A DNA stretch of 64,000 nucleotides from Bifidobacterium colobi (GCF_018555455.1 NZ_JAFEJU010000002.1:372001-436000), one strand, 5' to 3'. Counted from the stretch's first letter, positions 17,122-30,805 are shown. Translations and numbers: made by a program. The notes: generated by a model from the sequence alone, not told the origin.

Positions 17122-19245
17122 ATGGCTCAAGAGATTTCGGACCTTCACGACGTCCGCAATATCGGCATCATGGCTCACATCGATGCCGGTAAGACCACCA
17201 CTACCGAGCGAATTCTGTTCTACACCGGTAAGAGCTACAAGATCGGTGAGGTCCACGATGGCGCTGCCACCATGGACTTCATGGCTCAGGAGCAGGAGCG
17301 CGGCATCACCATTCAGTCCGCTGCAACCACCTGCTTCTGGAACCGTCAGACTCACGATACCAAGGACAAGTTCCAGATCAACATCATCGATACCCCTGGC
17401 CACGTGGACTTCACGGCCGAGGTGGAGCGCTCCCTGCGCGTGCTCGATGGTGCCGTTGCCGTGTTCGACGGCAAGGAAGGTGTGGAGCCGCAGTCTGAGA
17501 CCGTGTGGCGTCAGGCCGACAAGTACAGCGTTCCGCGTATCTGCTTCATCAACAAGATGGATAAGCTGGGCGCCAACTTCTACTACTCCGTCGACACCAT
17601 CAAGCAGAAGCTGGGTGCCAACCCGATCGTGATGCAGCTGCCGATCGGCGCTGAGAACGACTTCTCCGGCGTTGTCGACCTGGTTGAGATGCAGGCCTAC
17701 GTCTGGAACGGCACCGAAGGCCTCGGCGCCAAGTACGACACCACTGAGATCCCGGACGATCTCAAGGACAAGGCTGAGGAATACCACGAGAAGCTCGTGG
17801 AAGCCGCTGCCGAAGCCAACGACGACCTCATGAACAAGTTCTTCGAGGAAGGCGAGCTGTCCAAGGAAGAGATCCGCGCCGGCATCCGTCAGCTGACCAT
17901 CGACCGCAAGGCCTTCCCGGTCTTCTGCGGCTCCGCCTTCAAGGACAAGGGTGTGCAGCCGATGCTGGACGCCGTTGTCGATTACCTGCCGTCTCCTGAA
18001 GACGTGCCGGCAATCAAGGGCTACAAGCCGGGCGACGAGTCCGTCGAGATCGACCGCAAGCCGACCAAGACCGATCCGTTCTCCGCTCTGGTCTTCAAGA
18101 TCTCCACCCACCCGTTCTACGGCAAGCTCGTGTTCGTGCGTGTCTACTCCGGTTCCGTCAAGCCTGGCGACACCGTGCTCGACTCCACCCGCGAGAAGAA
18201 GGAACGTATCGGCAAGATCTTCCAGATGCACGCCGATAAGGAGAACCCGATGGATGTGGCCGATGCCGGCAACATCTACACCTTCGTTGGCCTGAAGAAC
18301 GTCACCACCGGTGACACCCTGTGCGCCATCGATGAGCCGATCACCCTCGACTCCATGACCTTCCCGGATCCGGTGATCCAGGTTGCCGTCGAGCCGAAGA
18401 CCAAGGCTGATCAGGAGAAGATGGGCATCGCTCTGGCCAAGCTGGCTGAAGAGGATCCGACCTTCCAGGTCACCACCGACGAAGAGTCCGGCCAGACCCT
18501 GATCGCAGGTATGGGCGAGCTCCAGCTCGACATCATCGTCGACCGTATGCGTCGTGAGTTCAAGGTGGAGTGCAACCAGGGCAAGCCGCAGGTTGCATAC
18601 CGCGAGACCATCCGCAAGGCCGTCATGGACCAGGGCTACACCCACAAGAAGCAGACTGGTGGTTCCGGCCAGTTCGCAAAGGTCCTGATGAACTTCGAGC
18701 CGCTCGACACCACCGAAGGCAAGACCTTCGAGTTCGAGAACGCCGTCACCGGTGGCCACATCTCCCAGGAATTCATCCCGTCCATCGAGGCTGGCGTCAA
18801 GGAAGCCATGGAATCCGGTATTCTCGCCGGCTTCCCGGTTGTGGGCGTCAAGGCCACCGTCACCGACGGTCAGATGCACCCGGTCGATTCCTCCGAAATG
18901 GCCTTCAAGCTTGCAGGTTCCATGTGCTTCAAGGAAGCTGCTCCGAAGGCTAAGCCGGTCATCCTCGAGCCGATCATGAAGGTCGAGGTCCGTACTCCGG
19001 AAGAGTACATGGGCGAAGTCATCGGCGATCTGAACCAGCGTCGTGGCAACATCCAGTCCATGACCGACGCCATCGGCGTCAAGGTCATCGACGCCAAGGT
19101 CCCGCTGTCCGAGATGTTCGGCTACATCGGCGATCTGCGCTCCAAGACCCAGGGCCGCGCCATGTTCACCATGGAGATGGACTCCTACGACGAGGTCCCG
19201 AAGAGCGTCGCCGAAGAGATCATCAAGGCCCAGCGCGGCGAGTGA
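17122..19245 (+). CDS. fusA: Elongation factor G
   Basis: 707 residues. GTPase motifs in order: G1 [19 protein letters not shown], switch region [38 protein letters not shown] and the SA element in [12 protein letters not shown]; then domains II-V with [13 protein letters not shown] and the domain IV tip [15 protein letters not shown]. It drives translocation on the ribosome. AAGGAATA precedes the ATG, and very strong codon bias marks it as highly expressed. A hairpin follows, separating it from tuf. Confidence 0.99.
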   Translation: MAQEISDLHDVRNIGIMAHIDAGKTTTTERILFYTGKSYKIGEVHDGAATMDFMAQEQERGITIQSAATTCFWNRQTHDTKDKFQINIIDTPGHVDFTAEVERSLRVLDGAVAVFDGKEGVEPQSETVWRQADKYSVPRICFINKMDKLGANFYYSVDTIKQKLGANPIVMQLPIGAENDFSGVVDLVEMQAYVWNGTEGLGAKYDTTEIPDDLKDKAEEYHEKLVEAAAEANDDLMNKFFEEGELSKEEIRAGIRQLTIDRKAFPVFCGSAFKDKGVQPMLDAVVDYLPSPEDVPAIKGYKPGDESVEIDRKPTKTDPFSALVFKISTHPFYGKLVFVRVYSGSVKPGDTVLDSTREKKERIGKIFQMHADKENPMDVADAGNIYTFVGLKNVTTGDTLCAIDEPITLDSMTFPDPVIQVAVEPKTKADQEKMGIALAKLAEEDPTFQVTTDEESGQTLIAGMGELQLDIIVDRMRREFKVECNQGKPQVAYRETIRKAVMDQGYTHKKQTGGSGQFAKVLMNFEPLDTTEGKTFEFENAVTGGHISQEFIPSIEAGVKEAMESGILAGFPVVGVKATVTDGQMHPVDSSEMAFKLAGSMCFKEAAPKAKPVILEPIMKVEVRTPEEYMGEVIGDLNQRRGNIQSMTDAIGVKVIDAKVPLSEMFGYIGDLRSKTQGRAMFTMEMDSYDEVPKSVAEEIIKAQRGE

Positions 19246-19277
19246 CACGCGCCACTAGCTGAAGCTAGCCAGTGTCT

Positions 19278-19311
19278 CCAGTCAGCGGTATTATCGTGTA
19301 CCGCTGACTGG
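19278..19311 (+). terminator. Hairpin between fusA and tuf
   Basis: Thirteen-bp perfect stem (CCAGTCAGCGGTA / TACCGCTGACTGG), eight-base loop, then GTTCTGGCTCTT. It probably ends or reduces read-through from the str operon into tuf. Confidence 0.7.
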
Positions 19312-19328
19312 GTTCTGGCTCTTCAAAG

Positions 19329-19357
19329 TGGCACATAACCCAGAAACCCAGTAGAAT
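19329..19357 (+). promoter_or_regulatory. Candidate tuf promoter
   Basis: TGGCAC and TAGAAT with 17 bases between, 63 bases before the tuf start and just after the fusA hairpin. It would let tuf be expressed apart from the str operon. Confidence 0.45.
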
Positions 19358-19419
19358 AGAGCGAGTGCCTACGCGAAAGTGTGTAGGAAACTCACGAGAC
19401 GTCCAGGAGGACAAGAGTA

Positions 19420-20619
<1,200 letters not shown>

Positions 20620-20661
20620 TTCCCTGAATCACGCAAGAATCTACGCTTGAACTAGCGTTAT

Positions 20662-20699
20662 AACAATCCCCTCCGAGTTTCCTCGGAGGGGATTGTTTT
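20662..20699 (+). terminator. tuf terminator
   Basis: Sixteen-bp stem (AACAATCCCCTCCGAG with its complement), four-base loop, then TTTTGTTG. Classical intrinsic terminator. Confidence 0.9.
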
Positions 20700-20835
20700 G
20701 TTGTTGCGCCCATATGAATACCGCTAGCACGAAGCATAAGGTTTAGGCATAGCTGCATATGGGTTATGGGTATTGGATATTGCTACCGAATAGTTGTTCA
20801 ATAGGAACCATCGTTGATGATGATAAGGAGCAACA

Positions 20836-21945
20836 ATGAGCGAAACCATGAAGGCGGCAATTTTCGTGAAGCCAGGCCAGATGGCTGTGGAAGAAGTGCC
20901 TAAGGCACGCATCGAGCAGGATGACGATGCACTGGTGCGCGTAGTACGCGCTTGCGTCTGCGGTTCTGATCTGTGGTACTTCCGTGGGCTGAGCCCGCAT
21001 CCTGAGCATGCACAAATCGGTCATGAGTCGATTGGCGTAGTCGAAGAGGTCGGTTCCGCGGTCACCTCCGTACAGCCGGGAGATTTCGTGGTGCTGCCGT
21101 TCCCATATAGCTGCGGCAAGTGCCCGGTGTGCAAGGCCGGTTTCGAGTCCGTGTGCCCTCACGGTGGCTACTTTGGTGCCAGCCAAGCCGAATATGTGCG
21201 TGTGCCGGAAGCCGATGGCACTGTGGTCAAGGTGCCTGGCTCGCCTGAGGATTATGATGACGCCACGCTCGCCTCACTGCTTACTATCGCCGATGTAATG
21301 TCCACTGGCTACCATGCCGCGGTTTCCGCCGAAGTCAAGCCAGGGGATACCGCTGTGGTGATGGGCGATGGCGCAGTGGGTCTGTGCGGTGTGCTGTCCG
21401 CGCATATGCTCGGTGCCAAGCGTATTATCGCGATGAGCCGCCATGAGGATCGCGCCGCGGTTGCCCGCGAGTTCGGTGCCACGGATATCGTGGCGGAACG
21501 CGATCAGGCTGCCATCGATAAGGTTCTGGAAATGACTGGCGGTTACGGTGCGGACGCCGTGCTCGAATGCGTGGGCTCTAAGCAGTCCTTCGATACGGCC
21601 ATCGGACTCATTCGCCGTGGCGGCGTAATCGGCCGTGTTGGTCTGCCACATGATGTGGAGATTAGCGCCGAGGGCACGTTCTACGGCAACATCGGCATTA
21701 AGGGCGGCCCAGCTCCCGTGCGTCATTATGATTTGCAGTCCGGCCTGCTGGACGCGGTGGTGAAGGGCGAAATCAATCCTGGTCGTGTGTTTACCGCCGA
21801 ATTCGATCTTGATCATATTCAGCAGGCTTATGAAGCCATGGATCAGCGCAAGGTCATCAAGTCGCTGATTCGCTTCTGGAAACACCACCATACAACACCA
21901 CCATACGGGTGTGCGGCAAGGGTTTATCCCATAAGGAATAAGTAA
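20836..21945 (+). CDS. Zinc-dependent alcohol dehydrogenase family protein
   Basis: 369 residues, medium-chain dehydrogenase fold. Catalytic zinc ligands Cys42, His63 and Glu64 (VCGSD and GHESIG) and the four structural zinc cysteines (Cys93, 96, 99, 107) are present, followed by the NAD(P) loop GDGAVGLCGVLSAHMLGAKR. It oxidises an alcohol or reduces an aldehyde; the substrate is unknown. AAGGAG lies seven bases before the ATG. Oddity: homologues normally end near MDQRKVIKSLIRF, but here a further 22 residues, WKHHHTTPPYGC ... RNK, run into the terminator, which contains the stop codon. This suggests loss of the original stop by a small indel. Confidence 0.88.
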   Translation: MSETMKAAIFVKPGQMAVEEVPKARIEQDDDALVRVVRACVCGSDLWYFRGLSPHPEHAQIGHESIGVVEEVGSAVTSVQPGDFVVLPFPYSCGKCPVCKAGFESVCPHGGYFGASQAEYVRVPEADGTVVKVPGSPEDYDDATLASLLTIADVMSTGYHAAVSAEVKPGDTAVVMGDGAVGLCGVLSAHMLGAKRIIAMSRHEDRAAVAREFGATDIVAERDQAAIDKVLEMTGGYGADAVLECVGSKQSFDTAIGLIRRGGVIGRVGLPHDVEISAEGTFYGNIGIKGGPAPVRHYDLQSGLLDAVVKGEINPGRVFTAEFDLDHIQQAYEAMDQRKVIKSLIRFWKHHHTTPPYGCAARVYPIRNK

Positions 21946-21981
21946 AGGTTCCTGTGACGGACTATCACAGGAACCTTTACT
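21941..21981 (+). terminator. Terminator overlapping the dehydrogenase stop codon
   Basis: Seventeen-bp perfect arms (21941-21957 and 21965-21981, core AAAGGTTCCTGTGA) and a seven-base loop; TTTA follows. The TAA stop (21943-21945) is inside the first arm. Confidence 0.8.
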
Positions 21982-22030
21982 TTATACGTCAGACTTCCAT
22001 TCAGGTCATTGACTGTATGATGAGGCAACG

Positions 22031-23236
22031 CTACTGAACGGTGCTGAGCTTCTCATTGACTCGAGTTTGCACTTCGATGTAGTACTGCAGCTCCTCGTCG
22101 GTCAAGGAGCCATCGTTCAGCGCATCGAACTTCTGCATCGTATCGTTGTACTGCTTCATCCACTTGGTGTAATCCACCAGCATGGATACCGGCTTGCCTT
22201 CGGAGTTGTACTTGTTCATGAAGTCAACGTAGTCGTTCATGGTCTTCTCGTAGCTGTCCATTGCGGCTTTGAAGTCGCTGTCGGACGTGCCGGTGGACGC
22301 ATTGGAGTCCGTGCTCGTGGAGGAATCCGTCGAGGAGCCATCCGAGGAATTCGAATCCGTGTTGGCGGAGTCATCGGTCGAAGAGTCCGAAGAGGAATCT
22401 TGAGGCGGGTAGATGGACACGTCCATCACATTGGTGTTGTACTCGTTTACCGAGGCATGCACACGGTAGCCGGCTTCGTTCTTCGCGGTGAAGGCGTCCT
22501 CACTCTTGGAATATTCGACGGTAAAGCCCTTCTCTTGCAGTGACTTCACGTATGCCTCGTACTGTGCGGCATCGGTATCGCATACGGAAATGGAGAACAG
22601 GCTGGAGCTTTCGGTGTTGATCTTCCCCTTGGTGGCCTGCGGCTGTGGCAGCTGAGCGACCAGATCGGAGGACGGCCAGCTGTATGCCTCGCATGTTACC
22701 TTCATGGATTCCTTGAATGCTGCGTCATCAGCCTCGCTCTTCGCTCCGGCGCGCACCACGCCAATGCTGCCGACAATCAATCCGACTACGGCAAGGCCGA
22801 CCGCAACCCAGGCAAGCACACGGCCCTGCACTTTGCCATCCTTGCGAGTGACATACAGGGAGAAGCCGGAGAGCAATACTGGCAGTACGGCGAAGAACAC
22901 CAGCATGCCCCAGGAGTTCAGGCCGATAACGGTGGTTAGCAGGAACAGCACATCCACGATAATGGCGAAAATCGCCAACTTCGAGGTTTTTTTATGCGCT
23001 TGCGGCTGCTGGACAGGTGCAGGACCGTTCGTGGGAACACCGGGGCCGCCGGCTGGCACGCCCGCAGAGTCACCGGCTGTTGCATTCGGGTACACGATTG
23101 GTGTGGTGACCGGGCTCGGCTGCGCACTCGGCTGTGCGCCAGCCTGTCCATTCAGCTGCACAATGGGCTGCGTACTCGGCTGCTGTGCCGGAGTTGTTGG
23201 CATCGGCGTGGTCGGCTGATCGGATTGATTGGTCAT
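22031..23236 (-). CDS. Membrane protein with Pro/Gln-rich N-terminus and Ser/Asp-rich linker (DUF6591-like)
   Basis: 401 residues from ATG 23236, which has AGGAGAG eight bases before; a longer frame upstream lacks support. In order: about 75 residues rich in Pro, Gln and Thr, two to three membrane helices (IFAIIVDVLFLLTTVIGL, LVFFAVLPVLLSGFSLYV, VLAWVAVGLAVVGLIVGSIG), a soluble domain with two cysteines (TCEAYSW and SVCDTD), a low-complexity Ser/Asp/Thr stretch of some 45 residues, and a C-terminal helical domain (MDSYEKTMNDYVDFMNKYNS) resembling DUF6591. Function unknown. It is divergent from an HTH regulator, and a palindrome cluster lies between them. Confidence 0.75.
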   Translation of the reverse strand: MTNQSDQPTTPMPTTPAQQPSTQPIVQLNGQAGAQPSAQPSPVTTPIVYPNATAGDSAGVPAGGPGVPTNGPAPVQQPQAHKKTSKLAIFAIIVDVLFLLTTVIGLNSWGMLVFFAVLPVLLSGFSLYVTRKDGKVQGRVLAWVAVGLAVVGLIVGSIGVVRAGAKSEADDAAFKESMKVTCEAYSWPSSDLVAQLPQPQATKGKINTESSSLFSISVCDTDAAQYEAYVKSLQEKGFTVEYSKSEDAFTAKNEAGYRVHASVNEYNTNVMDVSIYPPQDSSSDSSTDDSANTDSNSSDGSSTDSSTSTDSNASTGTSDSDFKAAMDSYEKTMNDYVDFMNKYNSEGKPVSMLVDYTKWMKQYNDTMQKFDALNDGSLTDEELQYYIEVQTRVNEKLSTVQ

Positions 23237-23320
23237 CGTTCTTCTCTCCTTTCCAATCAAAACCCACTTATCTCGTAGGAGATTCTTGCGCGGAAGCAAG
23301 CATTATTCCTCAGTTCGGCA

Positions 23321-23347
23321 CTGAATAATTCAGTTGTCAACTGAATT
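23321..23347. promoter_or_regulatory. Overlapping palindromes between the DUF6591-like and HTH genes
   Basis: CTGAAT-A-ATTCAG (23321-23333) overlaps ATTCAGTTG-T-CAACTGAAT (23328-23346), sharing the half-site ATTCAG. Both are perfect. Position between divergent genes, one encoding an HTH protein, fits an autoregulatory operator. Confidence 0.55.
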
Positions 23348-23408
23348 TCCGATAATTAGGCCGGCCGATGCCCTTGTTCGACTGCAAGACGGCGGTATAA
23401 AGGGAATC

Positions 23409-23858
23409 ATGAGAACGAATGGCACGTCAGGCGAGAAAATCCTGACCGAAGAACTATTGGATCGTCTCCTCGCCAGCGACAGCATTGACACCTATCTGAG
23501 CGAGGAGAAGGTCAAGGACCGCGAATTGGTGGACTACCTCCAGTTTCTGCTGAATCGTCACGGCCTGAAACGCGCTGAAGTAGCACGGTCATCCGGTTTG
23601 AACGCCGCCGTGGTGTATGACATTTTCGCCGGCAAAAGCAAGCCCGGGCGCGATCATGCCATCATGCTGGCATTCGGGCTCAACTGCGATGTGCGCGAAA
23701 CCCAGCGTGTGCTGCGCTTCGCCGGCGTATCTGAACTATGGTGCCGTCAGCGGCGTGATGCCATCATCATCTGGTGCATACAACAAGGATTCGATCGCGT
23801 CGCCACGGATGATGAACTGCACCGGTTCGGCGAGCCGACCCTGCTGAGTGTGGACTAG
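23409..23858 (+). CDS. HTH (XRE-like) transcriptional regulator
   Basis: 149 residues from ATG 23409, with AAAGGG four bases upstream; an upstream extension to 23334 has no ribosome site and overlaps the operator region. The N-terminal 45 residues are acidic and helical; then a helix-turn-helix (LNRHGLKRAEVARSSGLNAA and VVYDIFAGKSKPGRDHAIML) followed by a helical C-terminus. It is the first gene before a kinase, UvrA-like and exporter run on the same strand, and is a likely controller of it or of the divergent membrane protein. A 99-base gap separates it from the kinase. Confidence 0.75.
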   Translation: MRTNGTSGEKILTEELLDRLLASDSIDTYLSEEKVKDRELVDYLQFLLNRHGLKRAEVARSSGLNAAVVYDIFAGKSKPGRDHAIMLAFGLNCDVRETQRVLRFAGVSELWCRQRRDAIIIWCIQQGFDRVATDDELHRFGEPTLLSVD

Positions 23859-23957
23859 CATAGAGGAAAGCATGCGAGGTGTCCGCAACCTCGCGGCAGG
23901 AGCGGCGGCATGCCAGCGAATACTGGAACATGGTGACATGGGGGAGAGGAAACCATC

Positions 23958-25616
23958 ATGGATGATATGCAAACGATGCATGCCATGATGCTTGACGACG
24001 CCTACCATGTGGAACGCGTGCTGGCCAGCGGTCCATACGGCGTCACCGAGCTGGTGACTCTTGACGGCACCGGGCCGTTCGTGCGCAAGAAGATTCCGCT
24101 GCCATTCGCACGTCGCCGCCTATGGTCCGCCATCGCCGAATGCCATTCTCCCCGACTGCCGCATATCGAAGCCACATACGAACTGCCGGACTGGTTCGTA
24201 GTGGTTTACGACTACGTGCAAGGCATCACATTGGAACAATACATGGCTGAGCGTGGGCGGCTCTCCGCCACTGCAGCCAGCCGTATTGCCGGCGAACTGT
24301 GCGAAGCGGTCGGCGAATTGCACCGCAGCGGCATTGTTCACCGAGATATCACCCCGGCGAATATCATCATGGCATCCGACGGCGTGCACGTGATTGATTT
24401 CGGCATCGCGCGCGAACATCAGGGCACTGATGGTACTGCCCAGCGTACGCATGATACGACCACGCTTGGCACTTGGGGGTATGCGGCACCGGAACAGTAC
24501 GGTTTTGCGGCCACCGATGCGCGCAGCGATGTGTATGCCATCGGTTGTGTATTGGGATTTCTACTCACCGGCGTGCAGCCGTCGGACAAGGCGCACTATG
24601 AGCGACTGCTGACGGATGCCGATGTGGTCGAGCCCAGGATGCGTGCGATTGTCGAGCAGGCGTGCGCATTCGAACCCAGCGCCAGGCCGCGGGATGCGGC
24701 GGCATTGCATCAGCTGCTCAGTTCCGCGGATACTGTGCTGCCGGGCGCTGCAACTGGCACATATGGCAACGGAAGTAGATCGGGCGCGGAAGCCGGCGGT
24801 TCAGTGCAACGCAAGCGCTCGCGGCTGATGATGTGGATTGCTGCGGTGCTGGCAATAGTGCTTCTGATTGCCGGCGGCATTGGCGGCTATGTGCTCTGGC
24901 AGCATCACAAAAACGCCGCGGTTTCGTCAACGGATTCGAGCGCGCAGTCGACGGAGAACGGTACCAATGATGGCACAGGGCAGAATGATTCTTCCTCGGG
25001 CGCTTCGCGCGCCGACGGCGGCAACGATACGGTACAGCACAATCCTCTGGAACTGTCCGAGTCCGGCTGGTCGGCACCCAACGGATACGTGGAATATGCG
25101 GTTGCGCTGCGCAATACTGATACGGAACATGCCATACAGTTCCCGCGGGTTACCATCACCGGCAAAAGCGCCGATGGTTCGGTGATGTTCTCGGACACAC
25201 AGGTGTTCGCCATCGTCTATGCCGGGGAGACCGCGTATTTTGCCGGGCAGTCCGGTGACGGCGAGAAACCGGCGAGTGTGGAATTCACCGTTGAGAAGCC
25301 GTCTACGGATGATCTGCTGGATACCGGAGGCGCGGAGTCGTTTACTGTTCGCAATACCAAGAAGCGCAATGTTGATTTTGGCGGCACGACATTCAGCGGG
25401 GAAGTGATGAGCGAACACGATGACGACAACGGTAAGGGCGTGTACACCGAAGACATCAACGTGACGCTGGTACTGCGCGACAAGCAAGGGCGGATTGTGT
25501 ATGGACGCAACACCAGCGTTCCCAAACCCGCCAAGGGAAGCGCAAAGGCGTTTTCCATCGAAACCTATGACCTGCCGGCTTATGCGTCATATGACCTGTA
25601 CGCGCATGTATACTAA
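23958..25616 (+). CDS. Membrane Ser/Thr protein kinase with unusual extracytoplasmic domain
   Basis: 552 residues. Kinase domain about 15-255: Gly-poor ATP loop LASGPYGVTEL, candidate lysine at 44-45 (FVRKKI), catalytic HRDITPANI with Asp130 and Asn135, DFGIAR with Asp147, then GTWGYAAPEQYG and a RSDVYAIGCVLGFLLTG segment. The catalytic loop has Ile-Thr where most have Leu-Lys. A basic stretch and one helix (291-313) follow, then a Ser/Asp/Gly-rich linker (about 322-360) and a 190-residue outer domain of beta character. No PASTA repeats are seen, so it is not PknB. GGGAGAGG lies before the ATG. The UvrA-like gene starts 25 bases on. Confidence 0.85.
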   Translation: MDDMQTMHAMMLDDAYHVERVLASGPYGVTELVTLDGTGPFVRKKIPLPFARRRLWSAIAECHSPRLPHIEATYELPDWFVVVYDYVQGITLEQYMAERGRLSATAASRIAGELCEAVGELHRSGIVHRDITPANIIMASDGVHVIDFGIAREHQGTDGTAQRTHDTTTLGTWGYAAPEQYGFAATDARSDVYAIGCVLGFLLTGVQPSDKAHYERLLTDADVVEPRMRAIVEQACAFEPSARPRDAAALHQLLSSADTVLPGAATGTYGNGSRSGAEAGGSVQRKRSRLMMWIAAVLAIVLLIAGGIGGYVLWQHHKNAAVSSTDSSAQSTENGTNDGTGQNDSSSGASRADGGNDTVQHNPLELSESGWSAPNGYVEYAVALRNTDTEHAIQFPRVTITGKSADGSVMFSDTQVFAIVYAGETAYFAGQSGDGEKPASVEFTVEKPSTDDLLDTGGAESFTVRNTKKRNVDFGGTTFSGEVMSEHDDDNGKGVYTEDINVTLVLRDKQGRIVYGRNTSVPKPAKGSAKAFSIETYDLPAYASYDLYAHVY

Positions 25617-25641
25617 AGCCTTGCATGGGGGAAGGGCAAAC

Positions 25642-28302
<2,661 letters not shown>

Positions 28303-28307
28303 CCGGC

Positions 28308-29681
28308 GTGAATCAGGTACATGGCATCAAACGCGCAAGTGCGGACGCAAAGTACCATCAGATGACCGAACAGCCGATTCCCTCGCTGATTCTGACGCTG
28401 AGCGTGCCGGCGGTCGTCTCCAACCTGGTGACTACCGCCTACAATCTGACCGATACATTCTTCATCGGTCAGCTGGGCACCTCACAGTCGGGCGCGATTG
28501 GCATAGCCTTCTCCATCATGACCGTGCTGCAGGCGCTGGGTTTCTTCTGCGGCCAAGGTGCCGGCAATTCGCTCAGCCGCGAGCTCGGCAAACGCGACAT
28601 CGACCGCGCGTCCAAACTGCTGGCCATTGGATTTGTAGCGGCGTTCAGCTTCGGTCTGCTTGTGGCCATCATCTGCCTCGCCACTTTGCGGCCACTGGTC
28701 ATGCTGCTGGGGTCTACTACCACCATTGCGCCGTACGCCGTGCAATACCTGACACCGATTCTGGTGGCCGCGCCCTGCGTGTGCGGGTCGTTCGCGCTGA
28801 ATGGACTGCTGCGCTACCAAGGGCAGTCCGCCTACGGCATGATCGGGCTGGTCACCGGTTCACTGCTGAACTTCCTGCTTGCGCCATTGTTCATTTTCGT
28901 GCTCGATATGGGCATTTTTGGTGCCGGTCTCGCCACCGGCATCTGCCAGACGGTGAGCTTCGTAATCCTGGTGGTGATGAGCGCGAAATTCGGCGTGCTG
29001 AAGCTTTCGCTGCGCAACTTCAAGCCGGATCCGTTGCTGTTGCGTGAGATTTTGGGCGGTGGTCTGCCCTCGCTGATTCGCCAAAGCGCAGGTTCGATAG
29101 CCACCACGTGCGTGAACATCGCGGCCAATCCGTTCGGCGACGCGGCCATCGCCGGCATGGCCATCGTGATGCGCATTATGCTCGGCGTCAATTCGGTGAT
29201 CGTTGGCCTCGGCCAAGGATTCCAGCCGGTATGCGGCTACAACTATGGTGCCGGCAAGTTCGCGCGCGTGCGCGAAGGCTTCTGGTTCTGCGTCAAGCTC
29301 TCGACCGTAGTGCTGGTGGTGTTGGGCGCGCTGATTTGGGTGACTGCGCCGCAACTGGTGGAGATTTTCCGCTCCGATCCGGCCGTGGTGGCGGTAGGTG
29401 TTGCCGCACTGCACTTCCAATGCCTATCGGTGGCGCTGAACGGCGTGAACATGATGGGCAATATGATCAGCCAGACATTGGGCAAAACCGGCATCGCCTC
29501 ATTCCTGGCAGTCTGCCGCACCGGCTTGTATCTGGCGCCGGTCGTACTGATTCTGCCGTATTTCATGGGCATCACAGGAGTGGAAGTGGCGCAAACGGTC
29601 TCCGATGTGCTGACGTTCATCACCACCGTGCCGTTCATGAGGTATATTCTGCGGCGGTTCCTCGCACAGAATCGCGGCTAA
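28308..29681 (+). CDS. MATE-family multidrug exporter
   Basis: 457 residues with about twelve membrane helices, GTG start at 28308. The front reads TEQPIPSLILTLSVPAVVSN and LVTTAYNLTDTFFIGQLGTS, the standard MATE N-terminus, and the second half repeats it (GGGLPSLIRQSAGSIATTCV ... GLGQGFQPVCGYNYGAGKFA). These antiporters expel cationic or amphipathic compounds using sodium or proton gradients. The five-base gap from the UvrA-like gene and 28 bases to the next suggests co-transcription, which ties export to DNA-protective ATPase function. Confidence 0.92.
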   Translation: MNQVHGIKRASADAKYHQMTEQPIPSLILTLSVPAVVSNLVTTAYNLTDTFFIGQLGTSQSGAIGIAFSIMTVLQALGFFCGQGAGNSLSRELGKRDIDRASKLLAIGFVAAFSFGLLVAIICLATLRPLVMLLGSTTTIAPYAVQYLTPILVAAPCVCGSFALNGLLRYQGQSAYGMIGLVTGSLLNFLLAPLFIFVLDMGIFGAGLATGICQTVSFVILVVMSAKFGVLKLSLRNFKPDPLLLREILGGGLPSLIRQSAGSIATTCVNIAANPFGDAAIAGMAIVMRIMLGVNSVIVGLGQGFQPVCGYNYGAGKFARVREGFWFCVKLSTVVLVVLGALIWVTAPQLVEIFRSDPAVVAVGVAALHFQCLSVALNGVNMMGNMISQTLGKTGIASFLAVCRTGLYLAPVVLILPYFMGITGVEVAQTVSDVLTFITTVPFMRYILRRFLAQNRG

Positions 29682-29709
29682 CGGTATTTGCGGGGTAGGA
29701 GAGAGCGGA

Positions 29710-30732
29710 ATGGGACAATTTGGCGTAATGATCGGCCAGCTGGTCGGTTTCTTCATCATGCTGATGGTGGGCTACGGCTGCGTACGCCTGCGCTTCTACG
29801 GCAAGGTTGCGTTGGACGGCATGTGTTCGCTGCTGCTCAACGTGCTGATTCCAGTGCTGGTGTTCTCCAATGCGGTGGACGGCACCGACCGCTCGCATCT
29901 GGAGGCCAACTGGGGTGTGATGCTGCTTACTGCAGTCATGTATGGACTGTTGGTTCTCGTATTCTGGGCGCTGGCTCACGTGCTGCGGCTGCGTGGCTCC
30001 AGAAGTCATATTTTCCAAGCATCCTTGATTTTCGGTAACGCCGGATTCATTGGCATTCCGCTGATTATGGCACTGTTTCCCAAGGAAGGCGCGATTTACG
30101 TGGCGCTGATGTCCGTTGTGGATCAGGCGCTGCTGTGGACATATGGTGTCTGGCTATGCGAGCCGGTGCGGGAGCAGGCTGACGGCGATGCGGCGGAGCT
30201 TGCAGCGGCGGGTGCATCATATGGCAAGGCGCGCCCCGCTATCGGCTCGCGGGTGATTGCTCTGTTGCGTCGATTCGTGAACCCTGCGTTCATCGGTGTG
30301 ATGATTGCGCTCGCACTGATTCTGTTGGGTGCCAGAGTGCCGGATATCATCTTGAAACCGCTGCATACCATCGGCAATATGGCGACTCCAATGTCGCTGA
30401 TTTACTTGGGCGGTCTATTCGCCTTGACCCGCTGGTGGAAGGTGCTGAAACGCTACGAACTCTATGTGGGTCTTGTAGCGAAGATGATCGCATTCCCGCT
30501 GGCCTTCTATGCGCTGCTCACCGCTGTTGTGGCTGCACTGCCGTTCGCCGTACCGATCACGCATGACATGATGCTGATGATCACCGTGATCGCTGGCCTG
30601 CCGACCATGACGACCATCGCCATGTTTACCGGCCGCAAGGATAATATGCCCGAATATGCGGTGGGATTCGTGCTGGTGAGCACATTGTTCTCCCTGTGCT
30701 CGCTGGCAGTGGTATCCGCCATCGTGTTCTGA
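29710..30732 (+). CDS. AEC-family (auxin efflux carrier-like) permease
   Basis: 340 residues with about ten helices in two halves separated by a hydrophilic cytoplasmic loop (REQADGDAAELAAAGASYGK). The characteristic AEC elements are SLIFGNAGFIGIPLIMALF and TMTTIAMFTGRKDNMPEYAV near the end. AEC proteins export organic acids or related anions; in lactic bacteria some carry malate or succinate. GGGTAGGAGAGAG precedes the ATG. It is last in the kinase/UvrA/MATE run, and the promoter of the next gene begins three bases after its stop. Confidence 0.88.
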   Translation: MGQFGVMIGQLVGFFIMLMVGYGCVRLRFYGKVALDGMCSLLLNVLIPVLVFSNAVDGTDRSHLEANWGVMLLTAVMYGLLVLVFWALAHVLRLRGSRSHIFQASLIFGNAGFIGIPLIMALFPKEGAIYVALMSVVDQALLWTYGVWLCEPVREQADGDAAELAAAGASYGKARPAIGSRVIALLRRFVNPAFIGVMIALALILLGARVPDIILKPLHTIGNMATPMSLIYLGGLFALTRWWKVLKRYELYVGLVAKMIAFPLAFYALLTAVVAALPFAVPITHDMMLMITVIAGLPTMTTIAMFTGRKDNMPEYAVGFVLVSTLFSLCSLAVVSAIVF

Positions 30733-30734
30733 AG

Positions 30735-30778
30735 TTGTCATTTTCGCCGGTGCGCGCCTAGACTAATAGAAACGTTTC
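30735..30778 (+). promoter_or_regulatory. Promoter and operator of the LacI-family gene
   Basis: TTGTCA and TAGACT with 18 bases between (30735-30764), then the perfect palindrome GAAACGTTTC (30769-30778) over the expected transcription start. A CG-centred palindrome is typical of LacI-family operators, so the gene probably represses itself. Confidence 0.65.
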
Positions 30779-30805
30779 GATTGGCTATCGATGAAGGGAC
30801 ATACC

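Noticed and set aside
16627..19248. Long minus-strand open frame opposite rpsG and fusA
   Set aside because: Mirror image of highly codon-biased genes; no ribosome site and no recognisable motif.
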